Source: Piezodorus guildinii (taxonomy: Eukaryota; Arthropoda; Insecta; Hemiptera; Pentatomidae). Taken from it: a DNA stretch of 64,000 nucleotides. Positions 11,301 through 23,610 of the stretch are shown here, piece after piece. Location of the stretch: contig CM041297.1 in assembly GCA_023052935.1 (NCBI GenBank), positions 86,237,021 through 86,301,020 of the forward strand, written 5' to 3'. Positions within the stretch are counted from its first letter, which is position 1, and every line of letters starts with the position of its first letter. The translations under genes and the position numbers were made by a program. The notes beneath the pieces are model-generated. The model worked only from the letters and a program-made list of their open reading frames with translations, did no database searches and was not told where the DNA came from.

Positions 11301-12344
11301 TATTATTAATATATGTTTCTAACAATTACTTAATTATATTATATACTTTAATTTTGCTGTTCTTATGATCTCAATTTTACTTCTTGTTTAAAAATGTATT
11401 TTCTGTTATTATTAAAAACCTACACTGTATCATGAGTTTTAGTCTGATGAAGAACCAGAGCGTGGGTCTAAATGTTTGATGATAAATATTTCTTTTTACT
11501 AACCATTTTTTTTTTTTTTACGAATAGAACATTTCACGCGTATAGAAATCATCCAGCCACCCGCATTAGCTCATCCTTCATAAAAATGCTTAAATTAGCT
11601 TTTAACACAACTTGTTTTAGCCTAATTGTTATTTAAATTCCTGGATTTTGTCATTACGTTGGACTTTAAAGCATGATTTTTATTTTTGTGGGTATTTCCT
11701 GTTTCATTTCGCCTATTAAGTTACTTTTACCACTCCACGATGTTGACAGCATGACTGGTCTATTTAAACTCAGCAAATTAGTTTATTATTAGGTTTTCAT
11801 TAAGAATGGTTTTAAACCAGACGAAGATAGATATATAAATAGATGACAATAAACAGACATTTGAGCATTGTTTTGCAGGGATTTACGAGCAGATAAAAAA
11901 ATAAGAATCTGTTGAAGACGAAGACCCTCTTAAGCAAACATTCCGCTATAATGGCTGACCTGAGCCGCCAGTGTTGGTATTTCTAGAACGAAGCGTATCT
12001 TAATGCAACAACTTGATCCGATTTACGATCGTCTTAAAACTGCCCAAGGACGGACATACCTTCTGCTGTAACATTGAACTCCAGTTCGATCCTATTTTTT
12101 TTCTTGTTCTCTTAAATTACCTCAATATTTATTTATATTCAACTGCGATAAAATATAATAATAAATATGACTTATTTACTTCAATTTTAGTTGCAATTAT
12201 GATACAATCAAAATATGTTGGCCTGGGGTCCTTGTTTAAATTCATAAATACTATTATGGGCCAATATTATTTAATTAGTTTGATGTGACCTCTTCTTCGC
12301 TTCTTTTTCATAGTTTACCATAATTTTGGATCATATATAATATT
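11301..12344. other. AT-rich non-coding
   Basis: A degenerate CTGATGAAG...AAATGTTT motif near 11451-11480 may be another decayed hammerhead-like core. Otherwise nothing is recognised. The 91-codon open frame from 12013 has low-complexity composition and no family signature. Confidence 0.4.
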
Positions 12345-12597
12345 GTTTTGTTTGTTTATTTATTTAACATCACTTTTATGTTACAATGGCTAATCGGATT
12401 TTGCCAATTAAGGTTTAAGTAGGATAAGGATCTTTAACGAATACCTTCCATCACACAGGCTTAAGACCACATTTTTACGTGTCCTTCCAAGAAAGGAATT
12501 TTTACCCAAAACAATGTAAGGTCATCTGCCAGGTTTGAACTCGCGATCTTGGGCCTAGAAGGTTGTTCTAATGCTACCACAACACAGGTGACCCCGT
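12345..12597 (-). mobile_element. tRNA-derived SINE, family A
   Basis: On the + strand it reads tail to head: ATTTAACATCACTTTTATG, TGGCTAATCGGA, AGGATAAGGATCTTTAACGA, AGGTTTGAACTCGCGA (box B region), and a tRNA-like head ending GTGGTAGCATTAGAAC in reverse. The element is therefore on the minus strand. It is non-coding. Confidence 0.75.
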
Positions 12598-13316
12598 ATA
12601 TGATATTATTACAAGTTTAATAATATATATCAGTATGCCTATCAATTTAACATCCAATTATTCCATTTCTTCCTGGCTTTACGAAGAGCCTTTGCATTGG
12701 TATATAAATTTTAGCAGAATGCATGAAAAACGAGATCCAAGAAAAATAGTTCAACCTACTAGCGGAAAATCCGTAGTTAGACTTAGAATGCAATTTAATT
12801 ATTTATCAAATATTTACAAATGATCTTCAATTTGAAAAAAGGAACGAAAACTCTCAGAGAAATGGAGTCGCTTGAAATAATTACAGAGGATTTGCTGTGG
12901 TAGACGCTCCTCCACGCCAAGAAAAATGAAAAGGAACGAAAAAAAAAGTAGACGTGATGTTGGATACTATTAAAACATCATTATTTTAAATATTAATTAC
13001 AGTAACGATATTGACTGAGTTAAAATAGAAAAGAAAGAAAAATAAATTAATATATACCTAAAAAACCATACGATATTTCAACCTGAACTGAATTGATTTC
13101 TTACACTCAGTGGTACACCATTTGTAAATGAGTAATTAACTTTTAATTTTATTGTAAATCTCTTTTCTGGATTATTGATTTTATTTAGCCCGTATTGAGA
13201 AAAACAGTCAGGTATGTAAAGTTGTAACGATTACTGATATTTTTGTACAGTAGAAAAAAATGGACTCGTTTATATTCTTTCAAAAATCATTTTTATTAAC
13301 ATTAAAATCAGTGATC

Positions 13317-13344
13317 GACGTTTCCGGATGTCACCCATCTTCAG
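13317..13344 (-). ncRNA. Hammerhead-ribozyme-like core, best formed copy
   Basis: The minus strand reads CTGAAGA, then TGGGT-GAC-ATCCG, then GAAACGTC. The middle part can form a five-pair stem II (U-G, G-C, G-C, G-U, U-A) with a GAC loop between the two conserved core strands. That is the layout of a minimal hammerhead with cleavage expected after GUC. The surrounding 13260-13560 has no coding sequence and no clear mirror arm. Activity is unproven. Confidence 0.5.
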
Positions 13345-13560
13345 GATCCTGTGAACATTTTCAACAAATCACTACAAACTCATTAAACAAATTAATTCTT
13401 ATATAAAAAGTTATTAAAAATAGATATCTTAATCAAAAATGTTATATAACCAAAACAAACATATAACATTTCTCTAATTAATACTGACTATCGAAAAATT
13501 TCCTTGTGTTCCAATCCATTTTTATTCAATTTTGTTATTTGTTACTAAAAATAAAATAAA

Positions 13561-14384
13561 AATATTAAGAACGTTAAAATAATGTTAGAGAAGGCAGTGC
13601 AAATAACAGCATGGTATTTTCTTTCTTTTTTACATTACGGTCATTTCAATTTTTTATACTTTCCTTGAAATTAATTTATTTTTGAAAGGATTTTTTTATA
13701 TATGTGTTTCTCTATCAGAATATTTAAGTGGTCAGTTTCATGATTTGTCCTCACTTCGCCTTTTTCAGATATGCCTGGATAACTTCCATTTTACTGGAAT
13801 CACGATTCGCCCTAATGGCAATCGAGAATAAAGCTTGAGACCATCAAGGATATCACGTCTGTTATTCTCTGTCACTTGGGAATTGCATTAATACTTATTT
13901 ATTTTATTTTTAGCCAAATGAAATTATATAACTGACAATAAATCCTTTTAAGCGTCGGAAGGCACACAATGTCCTCGACCACGCCTGAATTCCGAGGCAT
14001 TGTTTTGGAAAATAAACATTTTTTCTGGCGGGTAACAGTTAAAGCAATGATTAAGAGCTTGGCCATTTCCTCATTATTGTTTGTTTCTTTGGGTTCCATT
14101 TTCAGTTAAAACATGGAACAGATTAAATCGGAAATCAACATTACTTGTATGGTTACTTCATATAATGGTCCTTCACATGACAACAGTGAGCAGAAATATA
14201 TGGACCTAATACAGACAATACAGTAAAATATCAAAAGGTTAGCCCAGTGTACTTGTAAAGGATATTGCCACAATACTCATGCCAATATGAAACATTTAGT
14301 TTTTTTTTAATGATGGAATTTATTTGACCGTTGAGAATATTAGATTACGAAAATGGGTGAGGGTCCGGACAAAAAAACAAAAAA
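13561..14384. other. Non-coding, nothing recognised
   Basis: The sequence is AT-rich. A reverse-strand open frame of 66 codons at 13899-14099 has no recognisable family and is probably chance. Confidence 0.4.
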
Positions 14385-14540
14385 AAATTAAGAAGCAGTA
14401 CTTATTTTAACTGTTTGCCGACGTTTCAGCCTTGACTTCTTCTTTTTGATGACTTCTTGAGACACCTCCTCCGAGTCATCCTGCTGAAGAACCACAATGT
14501 AGGCCGAAACGTTGGCACACAAATTACATACGTACTATTA
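14385..14540. mobile_element. Short fold-back with hammerhead-like cores
   Basis: The right arm carries CTGAAGA at 14484 and GCCGAAACGTTGGCACAC to 14520. The left arm carries the mirror TTGCCGACGTTTCAGCC at about 14415-14431. Both arms continue into TACGTACT / AGTACTT-like ends. The loop between them is about 50 nt. It is non-coding and belongs to the same family as 10845-11300 and 50524-51100. Confidence 0.55.
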
Positions 14541-15732
14541 GTTTTTTTTTATGTTATAGAGTATTATGTACTAAAATGCCATGATGAAATTTGATCTATC
14601 AAAGGCGATCGATTAAATATATCAATATATAAAAACAATATATTGATTTAAAGATCTGAAGCCGTATTTTTTAACATTATTTTAAGCAAAACCCTAAAAT
14701 ATGCCTCATATTTTGTCATATTCTTGTCAGATATTTCATTTCTTTGTTCCACTAGAATAAAAAAAAAGATATATTTACTGGTTAAGTATCAAAATATAAT
14801 TTTTTTCGATTTTTTCCATTTAATTAATAATTCCTTATAAATCCTGTATACGTGATAAATTCCTGAGTAAGGCAATTAGAAAGGCAGAACCTTCTATAAA
14901 AGCAGATAATAGGCCATTTCTTTCAATTTGAATGTTCCTATATACAATAGAATAAATTAGTCATATACAAAAAATGTTCTAAATCAGTAACTTCGAAAAA
15001 TATTTAAAGATGTAATGGGAGTAATTTTGTTCACTATCACTAATAATGGGCATCCTATATCTATAAAAGAAATAATAATTATTAATTTATCTTTATTAGA
15101 CCAAGAAATATAGAATTTTGGTCACTAAATCGTGAATTTTTTCACCACTAAGAACATTGAGTCTGATGAGTGGCCTGTCTGATCGATCTGCCAAATCCTA
15201 GTTAATGATGATCCGACATAAATTCAGCCCACATACTTTGGTTACTATAATACGATCACCAGAATTGTGTTTAGTGACTCAATTAATCAATGTAGTAATT
15301 CAACAAGGTTAGAACAGTGACTTGAGGTAAAACCTTGAATTGGGAGCGCGTAATGACCGTAGAGATATTAGCGTCGTTCAGAGCAACTCTTAAAAGTTCT
15401 TCAATTTTTTTTTTTTCTCTTTCAGGATTTTTTTTTATCGAAAAAAATTAATAAGGGGAGTGGTAAAAACGACTTTTCAGGCAGTTTCTCAAGGCTGTAC
15501 ATGAATATCAAGAAACAAGAAGAAATTTTTGTACACTATCGACATGGAAGAAAACTTTGATTATTTATTTTAACTTGCTAAAATACAAAATATACAGTAA
15601 AGAAAAATATTACGGCCCTGAAAATTTTTTAATGAGTTTATCAACTGAAATACCGTATTAAGGTTTCCTAATTTCAAATAAAAATATCTAGCTTAGTAAG
15701 CACTTGTCTGTATACAACCTGTCTCATAAAAA
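14541..15732. other. AT-rich non-coding
   Basis: No gene or repeat could be supported. The stretch 15165-15370 is less AT-rich but stays unassigned. Confidence 0.4.
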
Positions 15733-15990
15733 ATCTGGCGCGCGCTACACATGCCTTTCACTTACCTCCGTTACTTAAAGTAATATTGAAAAACGTTTAA
15801 AGAATTACATTGAGTTTCGATGAAAATATGTTTCAGATATAATAATATAATATTAGAAATTATTATCTACAACAATTACTGAAGATATTATAAAAAATTG
15901 TATCTATTAAGAAAGCTGCAAAGGTTATGGTAAGTGATGAAAAGTGGATAAAACTAAGAGTCATTCCATGAAAATTTATCCAGAAATCTT
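15733..15990 (-). repeat. MITE-like repeat family C, terminal part
   Basis: It starts with the family end TCTGGCGCGCGCTACACATG and CCTTTCACTTACCTCCG, which is the reverse complement of the right end seen at 52890-52930 and 59455-59492. It continues through the inner block ending near TGGTAAGTGATGAAAAG. The copy is minus-oriented and truncated. Confidence 0.7.
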
Positions 15991-16169
15991 ATGATCTCAG
16001 ATATTCATGAAATTCGGCACGATTTATCTTTTCATATAGTTAGGAAGAGATAAACAATTTTATTATCCTACCTTGAATAGTTCCAATTTAGAGCCACTTA
16101 AACCTTGGCTTTTTCTAACCTCGGAGCACTCCACTCTGATTGTACTATTGTTATTTTTAAATCAAACAG

Positions 16170-16715
16170 TATCCTCACACAAGACTGAAACGACAAGGAA
16201 CTGCTCGAAGATATAGATTACTACAACACTTACTAGACAAACGTTTAAAACTTCCAGTATATAACAAAAGACTCATTTACATCACTATTATCAGACCTAT
16301 TTGGACATATGGAATCGAGCTTTGGGGCTCTACGAAAATATCTAGTTCCTCCCGCATCCAGTCCTTACAATCCAAAATCCTGAATGCCCCTTATTTTGTT
16401 ACAAATCAACTCATTCATAATGACCTTAACATCCCATTTGTTGCAGACATAGCCCGTGATAGATACTCCTCTTTTCATTCTAAACTCCCTGCCCATACAA
16501 ACCCACTTATCCGTAATTTATCTTCCTTAGATATCCCTGATAACTCTCCAAGGCGACTGAAAAGAAGGTGGCCTCGGGACCTACTGAGTTAAAATATTTA
16601 GTGAAGTGCTAACACTGGGTAGTTCTTTCTCAAGACATTTTCATGCCTTTTTTTTTCATTCCTCATATTTACTTATTGTGTTCTTTAATACAGTTGTAAA
16701 TTACTAAAAATAAAT
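16170..16715 (+). mobile_element. 5'-truncated Jockey-clade LINE, C-terminal scrap
   Basis: An open frame runs from the junction at about 16174 to the stop at 16590. It gives PHTRLKRQGTARRYRLLQHL, then IRPIWTYGIELWGSTK, and the family end PRRLKRRWPRDLLS. Compared with the copy at 9746, five residues (RKILN region) are missing after QSLQSKIL. The 3' untranslated part ends near AAATAAATAAAAAG. Only the region downstream of the RT catalytic site remains. Confidence 0.88.
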
Positions 16716-17506
16716 AAAAAGTATGAAAAATGCACATTATATGAAGAAAACTTTGGTTATTTTTGGAATCATTAAATAATTATTCTATGATACAACAATA
16801 ATTTTAAAAAATAACGCAAAACGAATAGTTTAAAAAAAAAAGTATTATAAACCAAACAATCGAAAAAACAAAACAAATTTTATAATCCGTACCATTAAAT
16901 TAGCTGGATAAAGGCCATGGGATTTCACCTGATTAATATATAAAAAAATATTTGTTTTAAATGATCAATAATTATTTAGCAAATAATAATGATTTTCTCA
17001 TAGAACTGATGATGGTACTTGCTACAATATATAATAATAAAAATAACGGATAATGCCAGCTTAATATTCTAAAAATATATATTATTATTTTATTAGGAAA
17101 TCATGGGATTTCACAAGGTTAATATTAAAAAAGTGATTTGTTTCAAATTAACTAACATTTAACTTATTCAAGAGTGTTCATGGAAAAACAAATATGAACC
17201 AAAAGCAATAATTTAAGGGAAAATTTTCTTTAGTATTTAAGATGGTACTAACTACAATATATAATAGTAAAAATTATGATATTTCATCCGGTCGTTGTAT
17301 TTTATATTTACAAATTTATTATACAAAACAAAATATACATTATTCATTTATATTTACACATGCATAAATGACCTTTTATCACCCGAATATATCGTGATGT
17401 TTTTAAGATTTAATTTCAAACTATTATATATAAATGTAATAAATATCTTCTCAAGTCGGTAATAAGGTCTTTTTTTTACAAATAAATAATTTAATTATAT
17501 ATATAA
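16716..17506. other. AT-rich non-coding
   Basis: Two diverged pieces (around 16890-17040 and 17095-17290) share GGGATTTCAC, TTAATAT and ACTACAATATATAATA in the same order. This suggests an old local duplication of about 200 bp. There is no coding signal. Confidence 0.4.

Positions 17507-17560
<54 letters not shown>
17507..17560. repeat. TA microsatellite
   Basis: About 25 TA units, followed by four TTTA units. Confidence 0.95.
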
Positions 17561-17563
<3 letters not shown>

Positions 17564-18267
17564 TTATTTATTTATAGAACTCAGGAGTAAGAAAAAAAAA
17601 ATGCATAGTGATTTGACACGACACTGATGACCAAGTATATTAGATACATTTTTTTTTTGTGGTGAAAGGCGAGAACGGCTTAGTGTTTTTTTTTTTTTTT
17701 TACGTGAAAATGTCGTATCGGATTTCTTGCCAAAATTTAAATTGATCTATGTCCGCCCATTCAAGGACGATTGTTAAGCGACCACTATACATGAAAATTC
17801 TTTATATAATATTTCATTTATTCCTAAAATGTCGAGTAGAGTGTGAAATAAAAAAATGCATTTTGACTTTAATTCATGACGGGTGATGGAAGATTATGAG
17901 ATTAACAATAGTCTGAGGATATTTTATATTTAAATTGAGTAAAATAACATGATTTTGAAAATTGATCATGTTAAAGAGAATTGAGAATTGATTGAAAATA
18001 AATAGAAAGAGTATAAAGAAGCGAGATGTGTAAGGCATATTCCATTCCATTATCTCTCAGGTGTCAGGAATGATTGATTGTTGAGAAGAAGGGGTAATTT
18101 CAATTGTTCTTTGACAACTAGTAATCATTCAATTTGCCCCGCCTCTGCACCGTAATTGTCAACTTATCCAGCAAAAGAACTCCCGCGGCTTTTGCCTTAT
18201 TTATGACTTCACTGAAAAACTTTTTAAAAATAATCATAAAATAATTTAAATATAAGTAAAAGAAATA

Positions 18268-18860
18268 TCTGGTGCGCGCACGCACTACCTTCACTTACCT
18301 AAAATAAATGTCAGAATTTCTAAATAGAGATGAAAAGTTTAAAGAATAATTTTAATTAATCTTCGATAGAAACATGTGTTTTATTAAATAATCTATTATA
18401 TTATAAAATAAAATAAAACTTTATTTACATTTTGACAAAATGATTTTGGATGAGTCATCCTTACAATCAGAAAATATTTTTGTTTTTTTGTGATTATAGT
18501 ACATTAGCCTAAATGGCAAAAATATGGTGAAATAAAATTATACAAAAAAACTACGCATAGTCTATTATATTATTATCTTAAACAATTAGTTATGTTTATC
18601 GGCTTTTCATCACACTCCATTACATTTTAAAACTGTGTATAGTAGATATTATTTTTTTCTAAATTTTTTTAGCTTTCCAACGGTATACATATATAGTATG
18701 GTTCTCATATTAAAAAAAAAATAATAATAAAAATACTTTTGTACTTGTGTGAAGAAGATATATTTTTTCTAAAATGTTTAGCTTTCCTACGGTATCTTAT
18801 ACGTATATATTATGGTCCTTATCTTAAAAAAAAAAAAAAAAAATTACATTAAAAAATACT
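18268..18860 (-). repeat. MITE-like repeat family C, interrupted copy
   Basis: The copy starts with the family end ATCTGGTGCGCGCACGCACT followed by TTCACTTACCT. After the nested LINE tail at 18405-18560 it resumes, and it reaches the block TTTCCAACGGTATA at 18670. A further imperfect copy of that last block at 18785-18830 (TTTCCTACGGTATC) shows a local duplication of about 110 bp. It is non-coding. Confidence 0.7.
18405..18560 (-). mobile_element. LINE 3' tail inserted in family C, with target duplication
   Basis: On the minus strand this short insert ends CCAAAATCATTTTGTC, then AAAATGTAAATAAAG and an A-rich tail. That is the look of a CR1/L2-type 3' end. It is flanked by the 13-bp duplication TCTATTATATTAT (18392-18404 and 18561-18573). 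It is an extreme 5' truncation, with no coding sequence. Confidence 0.72.
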
Positions 18861-19016
18861 TTTGCAATTCCTCTTTTAATTGACTTTCAAATTCGTTCGA
18901 CTTGTATATAGAGTCGTTTTTTGTCAACACTAACAACATGAAATTGTTAATGTTTTGAGTCTACAAAATTGAAGATAGTTTAGGGGAAGAAATTTAAAAC
19001 TATCAGCATTTAAGCC

Positions 19017-19770
19017 ATACCAGGTTATCAAATTCGATGGGCTAACGTTTCAGGATACGTAGAAACCGAATAAAGAATAATAAAAATCCGTTTTTCAACC
19101 GTCCGTCGTACGCCGTCCGCTGAATTTCTTCGAAACTACTGCACCATTTTTATTCGCTACTAGGGTATACTACTATAGTACCCTACTAATATTATCATAC
19201 CCTACTAAATACTAGGATACCCAAGGATGATCCTAACAACTAGACTTTCGATATCAAGACACTGCGATGTACAAAGATAAAAAATAATCTTACATGGTGG
19301 ACGACTTATAAGAGATGAGATTCCCTGATAACTCGATTGTTATAGATGATAGAGAAAAAATGTAAGATGTTCTAGAATCAGGAAATTTTATTTAAGTTAT
19401 TCGCATGAAAATCAAAAGAAAATAAAATAATAGGAAATAGTAACGCAGTTGAGTATAAATGTTTTTGGCTTATTTTGTTTAAATAATGAAACTTTGTAAT
19501 CGACAAAAAAAAATAAAATAAATAAGTGCTATGTCATAGAAAATTAAATTTACTACAAAATTAAAAAAAGAATCATTAAAATTAGTTCAGAACTATCAGA
19601 GATACAGGGTATTGAAATTAGCAGAATAGATATACTATTTTCCTTTGGATTATTCATTGATTTCCATATTAGTTAATTGCCTATCAATAGGTATATAAAC
19701 AGTTATACTCTGATATAGTTATTTTGAATTAATAAACCATCGTGTAATAATTTGTAGCGTTTTTTATTAG
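19017..19770 (+). repeat. LTR-like direct repeat, left copy (family E)
   Basis: This copy and 21575-22125 share ATACGTAGAA near their start and AATCCGTTT plus CGTCCG-rich stretches about 60 nt in. Both also share AAGATGATNCTAACA, and near the end TATAAACAG, GATATAGTTATTT and AATAAA-CATCGTGTAATA. The TATA-like box and a polyadenylation signal close to the right end are what an LTR carries. The left copy is longer because of AT-rich additions. There is no coding sequence. LTR identity is an inference. Confidence 0.5.
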
Positions 19771-20253
19771 CATCCAAAAAGTAACACTTGACTTGGCTAT
19801 GAAGTCACTCTGAAAATATTATTCAACTGGCAGAACTGACCGTCAAAGGTTGTAGAGTTAATCTGTATAAGGTGTATCTTTGCATTCTTTGAACCTTAGG
19901 AGCAACTAAGACGTTCCTCAGCGGGGCGTCGGGACTCCCGAATTCCTCTTTGATTATGATTCTGAATCATTAAAGAAGAGATAAAACAAAAGCAAAGAAT
20001 TCTAAACTCCCTGATGCGAGAACATTAGGAGCCAGTCCTTCGTATCAAGGTTGTCGACTTCCTTAGCGCGAAGAGCCTGCTACCATTTGCTATGTCATAC
20101 CTCCTGTCCTTTATTTCTCCCTCTTCCTTTGTTGATCTGCCATTTGCATCTTGTTGAGTAGCTATTCAAACACACTTCAAGCCGGGGATCAATGCCCCCA
20201 TCGGGTACCACCAAAGATAGTTCGCACGATGACATAGAACTTTCAAGAGATCA
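19771..20253 (+). other. Interior of a possible LTR element
   Basis: The sequence between the left LTR-like repeat and the inserted Jockey is more balanced in composition (for example CCTCAGCGGGGCGTCGGGAC at 19917). It has no long frame, no gag/pol motif and no clear tRNA primer site. It continues after the Jockey at 21472-21570. If the element is real it is non-autonomous or deleted. Confidence 0.35.
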
Positions 20254-21459
20254 TTTTTTTTATTTTTTTATTAAGGTATATTACAATTTGTTACAAAATG
20301 AACAATAATAATATTGATAAGAGACCACATTCATACTATATATACAGAAAATAATAATAATGGTCAAATTACATAAAATAGAACATAAATAAATTCATAT
20401 ATATACAATAAAATAATAATAATAAATAAAAAACAAAACAAATCGAAACAAAAACCTATTATTGAGATAAATAAAAAGTTTGCAAATAAATAAACATCTC
20501 ACACACAATCATAACTATATACAATATATACAATTGCTAAAGGGACCCCAGCAAGCGGAACCCAAGAGATCCCAGCGCCTCTATCTCAGTCGCATCACGG
20601 GTCTGAGCCAGTGGAGGCTGAGTTAGGGCGCTGTAGCCACAAACATACCGTACATGAGTGGAGGATCTGACCATTGTCAGAACTCCAGTTTAAATGTTTA
20701 CATTAGGTCTCGTGGCCACTGCCGTTTCAATCTTCGAGGAGGATTGTAGGGATGGGTGGTGCTGGATAGGGATTGCGCTAGAGGGTTAGGATGATGACTA
20801 AGGTTCTGATGAAATTTGGAAAATTTGGATGTTACCAGGTCTAAAACAAACGGAATATTAAGGTCATGGTGTAGGGTACAGTTGGTAACGTAATAAGGAG
20901 CATTAACTATTGTTCGGAGGACTTTGGATTGGAAAGATTGGATGCGTTTGATGTTAGAATGTTTAGCTGTCCCCCACAGTTCAAGTCCGTAGGTCCATAT
21001 AGGTTTAAGTACTGTCTTGTATATTAGTAATTTGTTGTCAACTGTAAGATGAGATTTTCTGTTTAGTAGTCTGTATAACTGGCCGAATCTGCGGTTGAGT
21101 TTTCTTTTTAGTCTTGTATGTGGGTTCCACGTCAGTCTTTTGTCTAGTAAAAAGCCAAAATACCGGACTGTGTCTGAGGAAGGAAGCGGTACGGAATTGA
21201 AATTAACCGTTGGACAGGATTTGCGTCGAAGGGTGAATGTGACATGAGTGCATTTGCTTTCGTTCACCTTAATGCGCCAAGCATTGCACCAGTCTTCGAC
21301 AAGTGAAAGGTGCTTTTGGAGATTTAGCGATACTGCTTCAGGATCGGAATTGGATGACAAAATGGCGGTATCATCAGCAAATGTTGCCAGAAATGTATCG
21401 GGATCGGTAGGGCTATCGGCGGTGTAGAGGATGTAGAGGACGGGTCCTAAGACGCTGCA
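20254..21459 (-). mobile_element. 5'-truncated Jockey-clade LINE with open RT C-terminal frame
   Basis: On the minus strand one frame is open from the truncation point (21459) to the stop at 20698-20700. It begins with VLGPVLYILYTADSP, then FADDTAILSS (an FxDD form of the catalytic motif), LTWNPHTRLKRK, PIWTYGLELWGT and the closing PPRRLKRQWPRDLM. An AT-rich 3' end (20254-20530) follows. The insertion is bounded by TTCAAGAGATCA (20242-20253 and 21460-21471). It is more diverged from the 9746 copy than that copy is from 53460, so it is a separate subfamily. Confidence 0.92.
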
Positions 21460-21574
21460 TTCAAGAGATCAAAATTACTTTATTGAACGTTAATCATTTG
21501 TTGACAATCATCCCACCTGTTTCATTCATTATTAAAAGGCTATTTTCAATGTATTTCTTATATTAGTAATGATA

Positions 21575-22125
21575 CCAATACGAATTTTTGGTTTATTATT
21601 TTAAATAATAAACCTTTCGATACGTAGAATCTTAATAACGAATAATAATAAATCCGTTTGTCCGCCGTACTCCGTCCGCGGCTTTTATCCAATAATGCTG
21701 GACCAATTTTTTGAATTCGGCACAAAAGTACAAGGGCGTCCAAAGATGATGCTAACACCTAGACGTTGATATCAGCCAATTTTTTTTTTTTTTTTTTTTT
21801 TAAATGGCTCAGTTATTTTTGAAGATAGAGAAAACATTTATTAGAGTTTTTCAACCAAAAACCAGTGAATAATTATTAAAAAGAGAAAAAAAATTGAAGT
21901 TGAAGTTTTATCCATAAATACGCCTATATTTCTTATTAATTAATACCAATATTTAGAAATAGCAGAGATATAGAGTTTCTAAATTAGCAATAATTCTAGT
22001 ATATTTTCCTTTTAATTATTTTTTGCTTTTCATACTAGTTAACTGTCTATAAATAGCTTTATAAACAGAGACCCTAATATAGTTATTTGTAAACAATAAA
22101 TTATTGTGTAATACTTTACAGCCGT
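21575..22125 (+). repeat. LTR-like direct repeat, right copy (family E)
   Basis: This copy has the same orientation and block order as 19017-19770: ATACGTAGAATCTTAATAACG, CCGTACTCCGTCCGCGG, AAGATGATGCTAACACC, ATAAATACGCCTAT, ATAGCTTTATAAACAG, and AATAAATTATTGTGTAATAC. Together the two copies bracket about 1.8 kb, of which 1.2 kb is the Jockey insert. Confidence 0.5.
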
Positions 22126-23190
22126 TTTTTAAAAATTATAATTAATGATTATAGAAAATAATTATGTAATTATATAAAATACAGGAGGCCTATCTAATAT
22201 GAGGAAAGAATATATTCAATTAAAAATAACAAATTTGTTTCTAAATAGAAATTTTCTGCATGTAATCCATTATTAATCTTTTCTTTTAATATATATTAAT
22301 AAGTATTAATTATTAACAAATATTAAAAGATATTTCTTCTAAGGATTCTTCGATAATTCTATCGGTGAAAATCCTTCTTTCGCAGTTTTACAGAGTTAAA
22401 ATGGCTTGATCCTTCTTTACGACGAAGATTTTTTCCCATGGCTCTTAAATATTTCAAACACTAGAACAATAGTAAACCTTCTCATATAATTATACTCACT
22501 CTCCGCTCCAAAACCTATTGATAAAACACATGAGCCAAACCATTCAATATTAATAATATATATATTTTTTTTCCGCCTCAACTTTTTAGGTTCGTTCCTA
22601 ATTCATTTGGAATTCGTTTCCTATCTGTAATGCCGCTTCCCTGTCTTCATTCTATTACGAATCTTTAATTAACCTACTTGAATCTCGATATTTCAATCAA
22701 TTCAGAAATATGTAGGTATATGTGTGAGCATCTGTTTCGTACATATGAAAAAAAAAAAGAATTTGTACGCAAATATGTATATTAATATGTTTAGAAATTT
22801 AAGAAAGTTTTAGCTAGAATATGAGCACCTTTTCTATTATATAGAGAGCATTTACTGATTTACAGGATTTGATCGAAAAAATAAAGACCTCTTTTTTATT
22901 TCATTTCATCACTGAATTCTTCTAAAGCTGATTCTAACCAGATTCACTTTTTCTCCCCGTTTGAATAGTTTTTTTTTACAATATAAATTATTATATAAAA
23001 TATTTTTACCATAAATTAGTGTAAGCAGTTCTTGACAATTTAGTTTTTCTATTCCTTCCTCTATTTCCGATTTCCAACCCCAACTCCATGAGGCTTAGGA
23101 AAAAAAAAAAAAAATTACCATAAATTCGAAACAGAAAGAATAAAAACTTAAATATGCATTATATCAATATATTCTAAACAAGAAAGAGCT
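22126..23190. other. AT-rich non-coding upstream of the LPMO gene
   Basis: No exon, promoter element or repeat can be named with confidence. A promoter and a 5' untranslated exon of the LPMO gene may lie here or further upstream, because the first coding exon seems to follow a splice acceptor. Confidence 0.4.
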
Positions 23191-23527
23191 CATTTAATTA
23201 TTAAGGTTGATTTTGGGCTGAATAATTCTTCCATCAATACTCATTTTTTTTATTTCATCAGTATGACGTTTAGGAATATTCTCCCATGAGAGTTGAGGAC
23301 AAAGATCTGAGCGATACTCTTGCTCAGATCTGATGTATTTAATTATTGACTTCATTTAACTATTTTACCTAACTCAAGGTGTGATTAGTGAAAATGTTGG
23401 GATTACTGAATATATAACAAGACTTCTGAAGATGGGAGAATATCCCGAAACGTCATACTGATGAAATAAAAAAATGAGTATTAATGGAAGAATTATTGAG
23501 TCCAAAATCAACCTTAATAATTAAATA
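23191..23527. mobile_element. Fold-back element with hammerhead-like core next to LPMO exon 1
   Basis: The left arm (23191-23292) is the inverted complement of the right arm (23427-23527), over about 100 bp with few mismatches, around a loop of about 135 nt. The right arm and its edge hold CTGAAGATGGGAGAATATCC then CGAAACGTC (23426-23454). The left arm has the mirror with two core changes (CTGAA lost, GAAAC to TAAAC). It lies 83 nt before the exon 1 acceptor. There is no coding sequence. Confidence 0.7.
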
Positions 23528-23610
23528 TGCATTTTTCAAAACCACTAGAAAACCATATATGTATTTTTTTATTTCAAGTGTAAGCTGTAATATTTCATTT
23601 AATGTTGCAG

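Noticed and set aside
12013..12288. Possible small membrane protein of 91 residues
   Set aside because: The composition (Ile, Leu, Tyr, Asn, Lys) is that expected from AT-rich non-coding DNA, and there is no domain, conserved motif or splice context.
23150..23530. Bacterial-type terminator
   Set aside because: The long inverted repeat is a transposon fold-back in a eukaryotic context, not a terminator.
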